A stretch of 64,000 bases of DNA, taken from Streptomyces sp. NBC_01317. Its GTDB lineage: Bacteria > Actinomycetota > Actinomycetes > Streptomycetales > Streptomycetaceae. The DNA is taken from positions 3,951,501 to 4,015,500 of the forward strand of contig NZ_CP108393.1 in NCBI RefSeq assembly GCF_035961655.1, in the 5' to 3' direction. Position numbers and translations under genes: made by a program. Each line of letters opens with the position of its first letter. The stretch's first letter is position 1. Below the pieces are notes generated by a model, which saw only the letters and a program-made list of their open reading frames with translations, was not told where the DNA came from and made no database searches. This document shows, piece by piece, positions 24,524-33,223 of the stretch.

Positions 24524-25207
24524 ATGCGGGTCCGGGCCGGGGTGGGGCATCCTGTCCCGGTGTACGAGAGCCATGTGACCGTGCTGTGCGACGGGGACGA
24601 GCTGGGCAGGCTGGAGCGGTGGGCCGCGCACCGCAGGGGTGTGAAATTCACCCACATCGAGTTGGCGCGGGGGCGGACCACCTCGCAGCCGATGCTGACG
24701 CTGCGCGGGACGCGGCCTTCGTACGACGCCGAGTTGACGGCCGTACGGAACCTCGCGGAGCTGCTGGCCGGGGACGGATTCGCGGTGGCGCGGGTGAAGG
24801 TCGAGTGCGTGCCGTGGGCGGCGGAGGTGCCGCAGGACGACGCCGACGTACGGGCGGCTGCCGGAATGCCGACCACGGTCGGCGGGCACGACGGACACGG
24901 CGGGCGGCACTTCGAGCACCATGTGAAGTTGCTGCTCGATCCGGCGTACGACCGGGAAGCCCTGGCCGCTCTCGCCGTACGGCACGGAGCCCACGTCTCG
25001 CGGAACGCGCGGAGGCGGCGGAAGGACGGCCGGGAGGAGCGCTTCGTCACCCAGCGGTGCCACGGGACGGGCGCCGAGCATGCGCGACGGGTCCTGGAAA
25101 CACTGCTCTTGGAGCTGCGGGTGTACGAAGTGGTGGACGTGGAGCGTGAGTACGTACTGCTGGACAGCGGTCCGGGCCTGGACGAGGGGTGGTTGGAGTC
25201 GGCATGA
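24524..25207 (+). CDS. Unknown 227-aa protein coupled to an AbiEii-like gene
   Basis: The family is not recognised. From the ATG at 24524 it starts MRVRAGVG; a GTG at 24560 (VYESHVTVL) may be the real start because the following sequence looks structured. There is a run of beta/alpha segments, a His-rich loop (GGHDGHGGRHFEHHVK) and a highly basic RRRRKDGREERF stretch, consistent with nucleic-acid or nucleotide contact. Its stop overlaps the start of the nucleotidyltransferase gene (ATGA), so they form a pair. It follows the glycosidase by only 27 bp and could be read on the same transcript, although a functional link to the pyrimidine genes is not evident. Confidence 0.7.
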   Translation: MRVRAGVGHPVPVYESHVTVLCDGDELGRLERWAAHRRGVKFTHIELARGRTTSQPMLTLRGTRPSYDAELTAVRNLAELLAGDGFAVARVKVECVPWAAEVPQDDADVRAAAGMPTTVGGHDGHGGRHFEHHVKLLLDPAYDREALAALAVRHGAHVSRNARRRRKDGREERFVTQRCHGTGAEHARRVLETLLLELRVYEVVDVEREYVLLDSGPGLDEGWLESA

Positions 25208-26265
25208 GCGCGGAACACGACAGCGAGGAGAGCGCCGCCCGGTGGCGGGACGCGCAGGCGTCCTTGGCGGCTACGCCCTGGGGGCGCTCCGCGTCGGAGG
25301 TGCCCAGGACACTGCTGCGGGTGAGGGACGCCAAGGCGGTGCAGAAGGCGGTGTTCGATCCGGCCCTCAAGCAGTTCCCGAACGCCTTCCGGGCGTCGGA
25401 CCCGCTCTTCTCCTCCCCCGACGCGACGCGGGCGTGGCAGACCGCCCGGTCAGGGGTGCTCTCCTCCGTACGGGACGGGGTGGCCGCCTCGCCCTGGGGA
25501 CGGTCGCTGGTGCTGCGCGGCAGCGTGTTGATGGCCCTGTGGTTCGGCGAACAGGCCCGGGAGCCCGGTGATCTGGACTTCGTGGTCGTCCCCGCGTCGT
25601 GGGGAATGGACGAGGAGCGCACCTCGGAGCTGCTGGCCGGTGTCGCGGCGGCAGCCGGGGCGGAGGCCGCGCGGCGCGCGGACGGCGTCCGGATCGACGC
25701 CTCCGGCGCCGTGTGCGAGGACATCTGGACGTACGAACGGGTGCCGGGGCGCCGCATGATGCTCCCCTGGCACGCACCGGACACCCCGGGCGGGTGGATA
25801 CAACTGGACTTCGTCTTCGGCGAGTCACTGCCGGAACCGCCGGAGCCGATCCAGCTGCCGTCCGGCGGGCTCCTGTACGGCGCCTCTCCCGCCCTGTCCC
25901 TCGCCTGGAAGGTGATGTGGCTGGTCAACGACGTGCACGCGCAGGGCAAGGACCTCTACGACGCGGCCCTGCTGGCCGAACGGCACACACTGCCGAACAC
26001 ACTCCTCCAGGAAGTGTTCCGGCTGGGCGGGGAGTGGCCGGCGTACGGGCGGGAGCGGGTACTGGGTGAGGACGTGGCCGAGGCGCTGCGCTCCGTGGAA
26101 TGGGACCACTTCGCCGACGAGTACCCGCAATTCGCGGGACGGGAGGGGGAATTCACAACCCGGCTGCGGGAGGCGCTGACGCCGACGTTCGCCGACGATC
26201 CCGCCGAGCCGGATGGTCCGGATGGTCCGGATGGTCCGGATGGTCCGGGCGGGGCAGTTGCCTGA
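25204..26265 (+). CDS. AbiEii-like nucleotidyltransferase
   Basis: The product is 353 aa. The nucleotidyltransferase core is clear: LVLRGSVLMALWF with Gly106-Ser107, then DLDFVVV with Asp123 and Asp125, and WIQLDFVF supplying the third acidic residue. LAWKVMWL later matches the conserved Lys helix of the AbiEii/AbiGii toxin group. The C-terminus ends in a D-G-P repeat from a 9-bp tandem. AbiEii toxins guanylylate or otherwise modify RNA in type IV toxin-antitoxin systems; the partner here is not an AbiEi-type regulator, so toxin function is uncertain. It converges with a WYL regulator gene whose stop lies 1 bp away. Confidence 0.75.
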   Translation: MSAEHDSEESAARWRDAQASLAATPWGRSASEVPRTLLRVRDAKAVQKAVFDPALKQFPNAFRASDPLFSSPDATRAWQTARSGVLSSVRDGVAASPWGRSLVLRGSVLMALWFGEQAREPGDLDFVVVPASWGMDEERTSELLAGVAAAAGAEAARRADGVRIDASGAVCEDIWTYERVPGRRMMLPWHAPDTPGGWIQLDFVFGESLPEPPEPIQLPSGGLLYGASPALSLAWKVMWLVNDVHAQGKDLYDAALLAERHTLPNTLLQEVFRLGGEWPAYGRERVLGEDVAEALRSVEWDHFADEYPQFAGREGEFTTRLREALTPTFADDPAEPDGPDGPDGPDGPGGAVA

Positions 26266-26266
26266 A

Positions 26267-27289
26267 CTACAGGCTGTCGCGTTCGAGGCTCGATCTCGGT
26301 CGCACCATATCGCCCGCGTCTCCATAGGTCCGCGCGAGTGCCCGCACCGCGTCGGCCATGGCCCGGCGCAGGTCTTCCGGTGCGACAACCTCGACGTCGA
26401 CGCCGAGTCGTAGCAGCTCGCCGCGCGCGTGCTCGGTGCTCTCCGTCGGAATGACCGCCTCGGTCCAGCCGTCACCGCCGACCGGCGTCGCGGTGGCGGC
26501 GAAGGCCCGTACCACCTCAGGAGAGACGTTGGCGGCCAGCCGCTCGCGGCCCCTCGGCGACAGCCGGATGGTCGCGGTGCCCGTGTAGCGACGCGACGCG
26601 AAGTCGTCCAGGTAGGACGCCCAGTAGTCACCGAGGACGAAGTCCTCCGGCCGTTCGAAGCGCTCGTCGCTCAACGCCGCGTCGAGGACCTGGCTGATCC
26701 GGTACGTGGCGGTACGGCGCCCCGCCGCTGCCACCACGTACCAAGTGCCGGACTTGAGCACCAGACCGTAGGGGCACAACCGGCGCTCCACCTCCTGCGG
26801 TTCGCGCCAGCGGCGGTACCGCACGTCCACCGCCCGCCGGCCGAACACCGCGTCCATCAGCAGGGGCAGGTACGGGGTCTCCTCGGCCTCCCGGTACCAG
26901 CCCGGGGCGTCCAGGTGGAACACCGCGTCCGCCCGCGTCGCCTCGTCGCGCAGGGCGGCGGGCAGCGCGGCCAGCAACTTCAGCCGCGTCGCGGCCACTT
27001 CCCCGGCGAGCCCGAGATCGGCGGCGGGGGCCGGGAGTCCGGCGAGGAACAGCACCCTGGCCTCGCCTTCGCTCAACCCGGTGAGACGGGTGCGGTAACC
27101 GTCGAGCAGTTGGTAGCCGCCGGTACGGCCCTGCTCGGCGTAGACCGGGACCCCGGTGGCCCGCAGGCGGTCCAGGTCGCGGTAGGCCGTACGTACGGAC
27201 ACCCCCAACTCGGCGGCCAGCCGCCGGGCCGACATGCGGCCACGGGTCTGGAGCAGGAGCAGCGTCAGCAGCAACCGGTCGGCGGGCAT
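26267..27289 (-). CDS. WYL-domain transcriptional regulator (YafY type)
   Basis: The product is 340 aa. The N-terminal winged helix (RGRMSARRLAAELGVSVRTA) is followed by the WYL domain with RRLCPYGLVLKSGTWYVVA and a C-terminal WCX-like part (VIPTESTEHARGELLRLG). These regulators bind a ligand, often nucleotide-derived, through the WYL domain. The gene diverges from the NIPSNAP gene with about 110 bp between, the usual arrangement for a regulator and its target. Its 3' end nearly touches that of the nucleotidyltransferase gene, so their transcripts will overlap. Confidence 0.9.
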   Translation of the reverse strand: MPADRLLLTLLLLQTRGRMSARRLAAELGVSVRTAYRDLDRLRATGVPVYAEQGRTGGYQLLDGYRTRLTGLSEGEARVLFLAGLPAPAADLGLAGEVAATRLKLLAALPAALRDEATRADAVFHLDAPGWYREAEETPYLPLLMDAVFGRRAVDVRYRRWREPQEVERRLCPYGLVLKSGTWYVVAAAGRRTATYRISQVLDAALSDERFERPEDFVLGDYWASYLDDFASRRYTGTATIRLSPRGRERLAANVSPEVVRAFAATATPVGGDGWTEAVIPTESTEHARGELLRLGVDVEVVAPEDLRRAMADAVRALARTYGDAGDMVRPRSSLERDSL

Positions 27290-27398
27290 ACGACGATTCT
27301 GCCCCGGAACACTGACATGCCCTGGCGCACCTGGGTCCTACCGTCGTGGCAGGGGCCGGTCCGACCGGCCGCCCGTACATCAAAGAACGGATTCCGCT

Positions 27399-28139
27399 GT
27401 GTCCAGAACCGAGCCCGTCCGCCACCCCACCGTGATCGAGCTGCGCCAGTACACCCTGCGCCCCGGCCGACGGGACGAGCTGATCGAGCTGTTCGAGCGG
27501 GAGTTCGTCGAAACGCAGGAAGAGACCGGGATGATCGTCCTCGGCCAGTTCCGCGACCTCGACAACCCGGACCGTTTTGTCTGGCTGCGCGGTTTCACGG
27601 ACATGGAGGCCCGGCGGGAGGCGCTGTCAGCCTTCTACGGCGGGCCGGTCTGGGCCGCGTACGGTCCCCGGGCCAACGCCACCATGGTCGATTCCGACCA
27701 TGTCCTGCTGCTGCGGCCCGCGCCGGCCGGGCGCGGCGTCATGAGGGTCCCGTCCCAGCGGCGGCAGCCGGGCGCCGAGGCACCGGACCGGTTCGTGGCC
27801 GCCGCGCTGTGGTACTTCCCCCCGGGCACCCACGACGGCAGCGCACTGATCCAGGACCGCCTCGTCCCCCTCCTGGGGCAGACAGGGCCCGCTCCCTTCG
27901 CGGTCCTCACCACGGAGCCGGCCACCAACACGTTCCCCCGGCTTCCGGTCCGTACCGGGGAGAACGTCGTCGCGGTCCTCACCTCGTACCCGGACGAGAA
28001 CGCCCACCGCCGCCACCTCGCGGACACGGCGGCCCATGCCCTCGTACGGAACGAGATTCTTCCGGACATCGAGCGAGCGCGGACCGCCGCCCCCGAACTC
28101 CTGCGGCTGGCGCCCACGGTCCGCTCACTCATCCGTTAG
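27399..28139 (+). CDS. NIPSNAP-family protein
   Basis: From GTG 27399 the product is 246 aa. The opening VIELRQYTLRPGRRDELIELFE is the ferredoxin-like NIPSNAP signature, and a second related module follows (VAAALWYFPPGTHD onward). Members are small-molecule-handling or stress-associated proteins of unclear biochemistry, often beside YafY/WYL regulators. The divergent WYL regulator gene shares its promoter region and is the likely controller. No signal peptide or membrane segment is seen. Confidence 0.85.
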   Translation: MSRTEPVRHPTVIELRQYTLRPGRRDELIELFEREFVETQEETGMIVLGQFRDLDNPDRFVWLRGFTDMEARREALSAFYGGPVWAAYGPRANATMVDSDHVLLLRPAPAGRGVMRVPSQRRQPGAEAPDRFVAAALWYFPPGTHDGSALIQDRLVPLLGQTGPAPFAVLTTEPATNTFPRLPVRTGENVVAVLTSYPDENAHRRHLADTAAHALVRNEILPDIERARTAAPELLRLAPTVRSLIR

Positions 28140-28173
28140 GGACGGCGAGAACGCCACTCCGCGCGAGCCGCGT

Positions 28174-28956
28174 TCACCGTACGGGGAAACCGAAGGAGTA
28201 CCCCTGCTCCCGCAGCCAGGGCAGCACCTCGCGCAGGGCCGCCACGGTCTGGGAGCGGTCGCCGCCCGCGTCGTGGAAGAGGACGGTCGGACCTTCGGTG
28301 ATCTCCCTCTGGACGGTCGCGACCATCGTGTCCACGCCGGGGCGTTCGAAGTCCTTGGAGTCGACGTTCCAGCCCAGCGGCCGCATCCCCCGGGACGCGG
28401 CGAGCTGCCGGCTGTACGGGGTGAAGGCGCCGCCCGGAGCCCGGTAGTACTGCGGCCGGACGCCTCCGGACGCCTCGGTGATCATGCGCTCGGCGTCCAG
28501 GATCTGCTGGGACTGGTACGCCTCGGACTTGGTGTCCATGGTGGTGTCGTGCGAGACGGTGTGGTTGCACAGCCGGTGCCCGGCCGCCACGACGTCCTTG
28601 ACCAGGTCCGGGTACGCCTTGGCCTGCGTGCCCACCATGCAGAAGGTGGCCTTCACATGGTTGTCCTTGAGCAGTCGCAGCACCTGGGGCGTCCAGGCCG
28701 GGTCCGGTCCGTCGTCGATGGTGATGTTGACGCCCTGGGGGCCGCGGTCCGAGGCGTGCGCGATCTCCGCCGCCACCTTGGTCACCGTCCGGCCCTCGGC
28801 CCCGGCGTCCGGCGCCGAGACACGTGCCTGCGGCTTCGACGCGCCGGCGGGGGCGGCCTGCACGGTCCACATCGAGGTGGCGACGGCCGCCGCCGTCACC
28901 CCGAGCGCCGCCGCGAGAACCCGGCTGTGCCATCCCATTCGCTTGTGCCGCGCCAT
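28174..28956 (-). CDS. Secreted polysaccharide deacetylase (NodB domain)
   Basis: From ATG 28956 (MARHKRMGW), with AAGGG upstream, the product is 260 aa. Residues 1-35 are a Sec signal peptide (basic start, hydrophobic VLAAALGVTAAAVATSM). The NodB homology domain has the metal motif NITIDDGPDP, HTVSHDTTMD with the His-x-x-x-x-His type pair, and YYRAPGGAF. Enzymes of this fold remove acetyl groups from chitin, peptidoglycan or similar polymers outside the cell. The gene is monocistronic and converges with the NIPSNAP gene. Confidence 0.88.
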   Translation of the reverse strand: MARHKRMGWHSRVLAAALGVTAAAVATSMWTVQAAPAGASKPQARVSAPDAGAEGRTVTKVAAEIAHASDRGPQGVNITIDDGPDPAWTPQVLRLLKDNHVKATFCMVGTQAKAYPDLVKDVVAAGHRLCNHTVSHDTTMDTKSEAYQSQQILDAERMITEASGGVRPQYYRAPGGAFTPYSRQLAASRGMRPLGWNVDSKDFERPGVDTMVATVQREITEGPTVLFHDAGGDRSQTVAALREVLPWLREQGYSFGFPVR

Positions 28957-29303
28957 GTCCGCCCGCCCTTTGCTGTGTCCGCCCGCTGACTCCGCCGATG
29001 CGGTGCACTCCTGCCATGCACCCCTGCCGTGCACCCCTGCCGTGCACCCATGAGGACATACGAACGCCCCGGCAGGCTCCCTGTGTTACCGATCACAGAC
29101 GAACCCGCAGAGGCCCGGCGACAAACGGAGGAACCCCGCGACAGACAGGGGGCCGTCCTGGCGCTGAGGGCCGTCCTGGCGCTCCGGGCCCGGGCGGCGC
29201 CGGGGCGTTGTCAGTGGGTGCCGGTAGCTTTTGGGTATCCGGGGACGGAAGTGGTCCACGGATCGTCAGCACAGGACGCCTGCTCGCTTACTGAGGGACG
29301 CTC
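28957..29303. other. Intergenic region with a 13-bp tandem repeat
   Basis: This is the shared upstream region of the divergent deacetylase and discoidin-like genes. Three tandem CTGCCGTGCACCC units (first one CTGCCATGCACCC) occupy 29011-29049. No gene is supported. The repeats could be binding sites, but nothing further supports that. Confidence 0.5.
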
Positions 29304-30896
29304 ATGGAACCGGTCTTCGCGGATTTCTCCACCACTCCGGCGCAGTTGTCGAACGCCGTCGTGGGGTACCACCGGTGCGGAGTCGCGCCCTCGCACCTCG
29401 CGGTGGGCTCCGACGGATACATCAAGCTGGACTTCAACTTCACGACGGAGGGACGCGAGGAAGCCGCCGGGGCGGTCCTCACTGTGACGACCCTCGGCGC
29501 GAGCGTTCCCATGGACGTCCTGCTCAACGGCAAGACGGTGGCGGAGGGAGTCACGTTCGCCGAGGCCGACGGACACGACGCTCCCCTGGGCACGGACCTG
29601 TCCGTCGACAGGATCCTGTCCCTCCCGGGCGAACTGCTGACGCCCGGCGACAACCTCCTGGAGATACGGAGCCCCGCCGGCGAGGAGGGCCTGCTCCGGG
29701 TGGCCGCCATCACCCTGGACCCCGCCGAGGACAGCGGCAGGGCCCGGCGCGCCCTGGCGGCCAGGGCGAGCACGCGGTCGGTCTTCGCGTTCGACACCGA
29801 GCAGCGCCCGGTCGACTCCACGGTGTGGCAGCCCCCCTCGCGCCTGCTCTTCCACCTCGACCGGGGCGACCGCGCGGTTCCCGCGCAGCTTTCCTGGCGC
29901 GGGACGGACGGCGCGGAAACGGCGATAGCGCTACGGGCCGACATGTCCGGCTTCCACGGACACCACCGGGCCGCCGACGGCGCGCTCGGTGAGTTCCGGG
30001 GCGTACTCACCGACCGCTGGGCCTACCCCGAGGGCACCACGGACGGGCCGCTGCACCGGTTCTCCACCGAGGAGGGCCGGGACGGCGACTGGCGTCCCTC
30101 CGGTGAGCTGCGCATCCTGCTCGACGACGGCCGGGGGGCGCCCGTGGAGCGGGTGACCTGGACCGACCGGCGCGGGAACGCGGCGTCGGTCACCCTGGCC
30201 GCCGCCGTCCCGAAGGCGGACGGCCCTGCCACGCCCGGCGAACTGCGCGACATCACCGACACGGTGACCAGTGTCGAGGCGAGCGACGAGTTCGAGGCCG
30301 GCGGGGAGATCGCGCGGAACCTCCTCCGCACGTCCCGGAGCAAGTGGCTGGTGCACGACAACACGGCCGAACTGGACTTCACCCTCCGGCGCCCCGCCGC
30401 CGTAGCGTCGTACCGCCTGACCACCGCCAACGACTCCCCGGACCGCGATCCCCGGGACTGGCACCTCCAGGGCTCGCACGACGGCGGTACGTGGACGACG
30501 CTCGACACCCGTACCCGCGAAGGCTTCACCCACCGCTTCGAGACGAGGGACTTCGTCTTCGCCAACACCACGTCGTACCGCCGCTACCGGCTCCGCATCA
30601 CCGGCAACGCGGGCGGCGACGAGATCCAGCTCAGCCAGGTCCAACTCCTCGCGGGCGCCGGCAAGGCCCCCTCGGCCACCGCCTCCGACTTCATCGGCTA
30701 CTACGGGGCGGCCGGAGAGCCCCCCACCGGATACCGGGGTACGACCGTCCCCGGACCGGAGTCCGGCGCCACGGGCGAGCAGGAAGAAGGCCCGCGCGAA
30801 AGGCTGCTCGCCGCCGACCTGACGGACACGGCCCAGGACTTGAACAGCGCCGCCCGCCTCCTGGGCAAGCTGGCGGACTACCTCCGTACCTCCTGA
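29304..30896 (+). CDS. 530-aa protein with a discoidin (F5/8 type C)-like domain
   Basis: No signal peptide is visible. Residues about 30-150 look like a jelly-roll module (DVLLNGKTVAEGVTF, GDNLLEIRSPAGEEGLLRVA). Residues about 345-455 read as a discoidin-like carbohydrate-binding domain: FTLRRPAAVASYRLTTANDS, RDPRDWHLQGSHDGGTW and RRYRLRITGNAGGDEIQLSQ. The C-terminus is helical. The family as a whole is not recognised. It may bind glycans or act as a cytosolic lectin-like factor. The start ATG at 29304 is preceded only by GAGGGA. Confidence 0.7.
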   Translation: MEPVFADFSTTPAQLSNAVVGYHRCGVAPSHLAVGSDGYIKLDFNFTTEGREEAAGAVLTVTTLGASVPMDVLLNGKTVAEGVTFAEADGHDAPLGTDLSVDRILSLPGELLTPGDNLLEIRSPAGEEGLLRVAAITLDPAEDSGRARRALAARASTRSVFAFDTEQRPVDSTVWQPPSRLLFHLDRGDRAVPAQLSWRGTDGAETAIALRADMSGFHGHHRAADGALGEFRGVLTDRWAYPEGTTDGPLHRFSTEEGRDGDWRPSGELRILLDDGRGAPVERVTWTDRRGNAASVTLAAAVPKADGPATPGELRDITDTVTSVEASDEFEAGGEIARNLLRTSRSKWLVHDNTAELDFTLRRPAAVASYRLTTANDSPDRDPRDWHLQGSHDGGTWTTLDTRTREGFTHRFETRDFVFANTTSYRRYRLRITGNAGGDEIQLSQVQLLAGAGKAPSATASDFIGYYGAAGEPPTGYRGTTVPGPESGATGEQEEGPRERLLAADLTDTAQDLNSAARLLGKLADYLRTS

Positions 30897-31030
30897 ACGA
30901 GGTCGGCGGGGCCGGGCGGGGCCAGGCGGGGGCCAGAGGGCAGGTCCCGCCCCCACTTGTGACACCCCTGTGACCCGGAGTGTGACCTCTACCACGCGCG
31001 TGGGGCCAACTCCCCGATGAAGATGACCGG

Positions 31031-31993
31031 ATGAGCCGACGACCCGCCCCTCTCCGCCCGCGCCTCGCCGCGACCGCGCCCCTCCTGGTGGCCCTCGCCG
31101 CGATCGCCCCGCTGCTCGCGGCCTGCGGGTCGGAGAGCGCGGGCGCCGGGAACACGGGTGCGGGCGCGGCCGGATCGTCGACCCGTACGCAGATCGCCGA
31201 TCCGGGCATGGACGGGGTACGGATCACCTCGTTGACCCTCCCGACGCCTTCCCCCTCGCCCACGGACGACTACTCCGTCTCCGCCGACAGGCTCCCCGGG
31301 GACGCGGGGATCTCCGCCGCCTACGAGGTCACCAACGACGGCACCGAGACCCTGACCTACTCGGTCATCTTCACCTTCATGAGCGGTGACGGCGGGTCCA
31401 TGGGCAACGAGACCGTGACCGTACGGGACGTCGCCCCGGGGAAGACCGTGCGGGGCACGGTCCGGGCCGATCAACTGCCGTCCTCCGCACCGCTGGTGAC
31501 CGGAGCCAAGGTGTTCCAGGTGCTCAAGGTCCCCGCCGACGAGGCACCGGCCGAGCCCGGCACCTGTCCCCCCTCCGGGATCCGGGTCAGCACCGACCAG
31601 GGCGACGCGGCCATGGGACTGCGCGTCGTGGGCCTGCACCTGGACAACTGCGGTACCGGCACCTACACCGTCGAGGGCTACCCCCTGCTGGAACTCCTGG
31701 ACGACAACCGCGAGCCCGTCACCGGCATCAAGATCCTCGACGGCAGCGGCGAGATCACCACCGGCGCCGGCCCCGACGAGCAGCCCCGCCCCGTCACCCT
31801 CAAGCCCGGCGAGTCGGCGACCGCGGGCCTGGTCTGGCGCAACACCACCCAGTCCGGCACACCCGTGAACGTCCCGTACGTACGAATCCGCGCGAAGACC
31901 GGCGCCGCCCCGGTGATGGTGACCCCGGGCCTCGACCTCGGAACCACCGGCAAGCTCGGCGTCAGACCGTGGAAGAAGACGGAGCTTCAGTAG
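31031..31993 (+). CDS. DUF4232-type lipoprotein
   Basis: The product is 320 aa. A lipoprotein signal ends in the lipobox LLAAC, followed by a Gly/Ala/Ser linker. Two similar beta-sandwich modules follow; the second contains the cysteine pair GTCPPSGIRV and HLDNCGTGTYTVEGYPLLEL, and ends with SGTPVNVPYVRI, matching DUF4232. Such lipoproteins are very common on the Streptomyces surface and their role is unknown. It lies alone between the discoidin-like gene and the accessory patch. Confidence 0.85.
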   Translation: MSRRPAPLRPRLAATAPLLVALAAIAPLLAACGSESAGAGNTGAGAAGSSTRTQIADPGMDGVRITSLTLPTPSPSPTDDYSVSADRLPGDAGISAAYEVTNDGTETLTYSVIFTFMSGDGGSMGNETVTVRDVAPGKTVRGTVRADQLPSSAPLVTGAKVFQVLKVPADEAPAEPGTCPPSGIRVSTDQGDAAMGLRVVGLHLDNCGTGTYTVEGYPLLELLDDNREPVTGIKILDGSGEITTGAGPDEQPRPVTLKPGESATAGLVWRNTTQSGTPVNVPYVRIRAKTGAAPVMVTPGLDLGTTGKLGVRPWKKTELQ

Positions 31994-32725
31994 GTTCAGT
32001 AGGTCTTGTCAGATCATGTCGTGGCGCCTCCACGGCCTGCGCGCCAGTAGATCAGCATGGATTCAGCCCTGAACACTGACCGCGCTGTCGCCAACTATTT
32101 GCCAGACCAAGTCCCCGCAAGCGCTCCCTGCTGGCATGCCTCTCACAATAAACGGCCTCGCTGGGACCCTAGGACGAGCACATATTGGTACGCCCCTCGC
32201 CCGACGGCCGAGGCGCCGAACCGGAAGGCCGCCGGGAGCGCTCCGCGAGACGATGTGCGGCTGACAACTCCTGTGCAGTAGCGACGTACTGGTCGACAAC
32301 GCAGGCGTACTGCTGCCGGACGGCAAGACAGTGCTCCCAACAGTCCCATGATTGGAGTGGCGGCGTGGCTGCTACCGCTTGCCTGGTGATGTGGTACGTC
32401 CGGGCGAGCAAGCGCGAGGGCCTGGTCGTCAGCCAGAACTTCTGAGTCCCCCCGAACCTCGAAGAAGATCCGCCCTGCCCGGACAACAGAAGACAATGCT
32501 GAAAATCCCCTGCCAGGTAAGCACCAGGCCGACCACGACAACCATGGGGTATGTGTTCCTGGGGCTCCACCGCTCAGGCGGCGGAGGGTCTGCTGGGACA
32601 GAGGGCTGTGGACCGCCCAACTGCGGCTCCGCCATTCACGTGCGTTGTCTCTGTGAGGCAGTATCGGCATCTGCATCTCGTCAGGGGAGTAATAGTCAAA
32701 TCCTGTGGATCTTCGCGGGTGAACC
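31994..32725. other. Gene-free stretch at the edge of the accessory patch
   Basis: No intact gene is supported on either strand. Base composition is visibly less GC-rich than in neighbouring genes. A short frame near 32283-32325 reads DVLVDNAGVLLP, the core motif of short-chain dehydrogenases, and is probably a small gene remnant. Confidence 0.45.
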
Positions 32726-33223
32726 TCAAGCCAGCCGCAGCCATTGATCAAGGATCCCGAAGTCCTGGTCGGTGAGGCCGCGGGACGACGCGACGTGATG
32801 GAGGAGGGCCGGCGCGGGGTGGTGGGTGGATACCCAGTCGCGATCGGCGTCGGTGATCTCGTCGTCGACCCAGGCGAATGGCCGTTTGTCCGCCCACTCC
32901 ACGAGGGTTCGGGTTTTCCAGTGGAGTCCGAACCATTGGTCTTCGCGTTCGTGGGAGGCGCAGGGTTCCGGCCAGTTCACGACCGGCAGGTGCGGCAGGC
33001 CGAGCCGTGGTGCCAGCTCGGTGTTCGCCTCCTCTTCCCAGGTTGTGGCCCAGACCAGGTCGCACGGCAGCGCCGTGAGCCGCGGCCCGACCTGCGGATC
33101 GAGCCGCGCCAGGTGTGAGTCCGATGCGGTGCCCGATGGCTCGCGCTGTGGGCCGTCGCCGAACGGCAGGAGCGGCCCGTCGACGTCCAGGAAGAGCAGT
33201 GGACGGTTCCCGCGCGCGGTCAC
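32726..33223 (-). CDS. HAD-like hydrolase, start abutting the transposase stop
   Basis: From GTG 33223 the product is 165 aa. HAD motifs are present: LLFLDVDGPLLPF (motif I, DxD), WATTWEEEAN (motif II Thr) and FAWVDDEITDADRDW (motif IV acidic pair). This short HAD group is common in Streptomyces and has no known substrate. The start codon overlaps the stop of the IS256-type transposase (GTGA), so expression may depend on the element. The original promoter was probably displaced when the element inserted. The frame remains open upstream inside the transposase gene, but that is an artefact. Confidence 0.78.
   Translation of the reverse strand: MTARGNRPLLFLDVDGPLLPFGDGPQREPSGTASDSHLARLDPQVGPRLTALPCDLVWATTWEEEANTELAPRLGLPHLPVVNWPEPCASHEREDQWFGLHWKTRTLVEWADKRPFAWVDDEITDADRDWVSTHHPAPALLHHVASSRGLTDQDFGILDQWLRLA

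Noticed and set aside
32283..32325. Short-chain dehydrogenase-like phrase DVLVDNAGVLLP
   Set aside because: Too short, no start and no continuation; at most a remnant.
32143..32751. 202-aa minus-strand frame in the accessory patch
   Set aside because: Composition and lack of a ribosome binding site suggest a chance frame.
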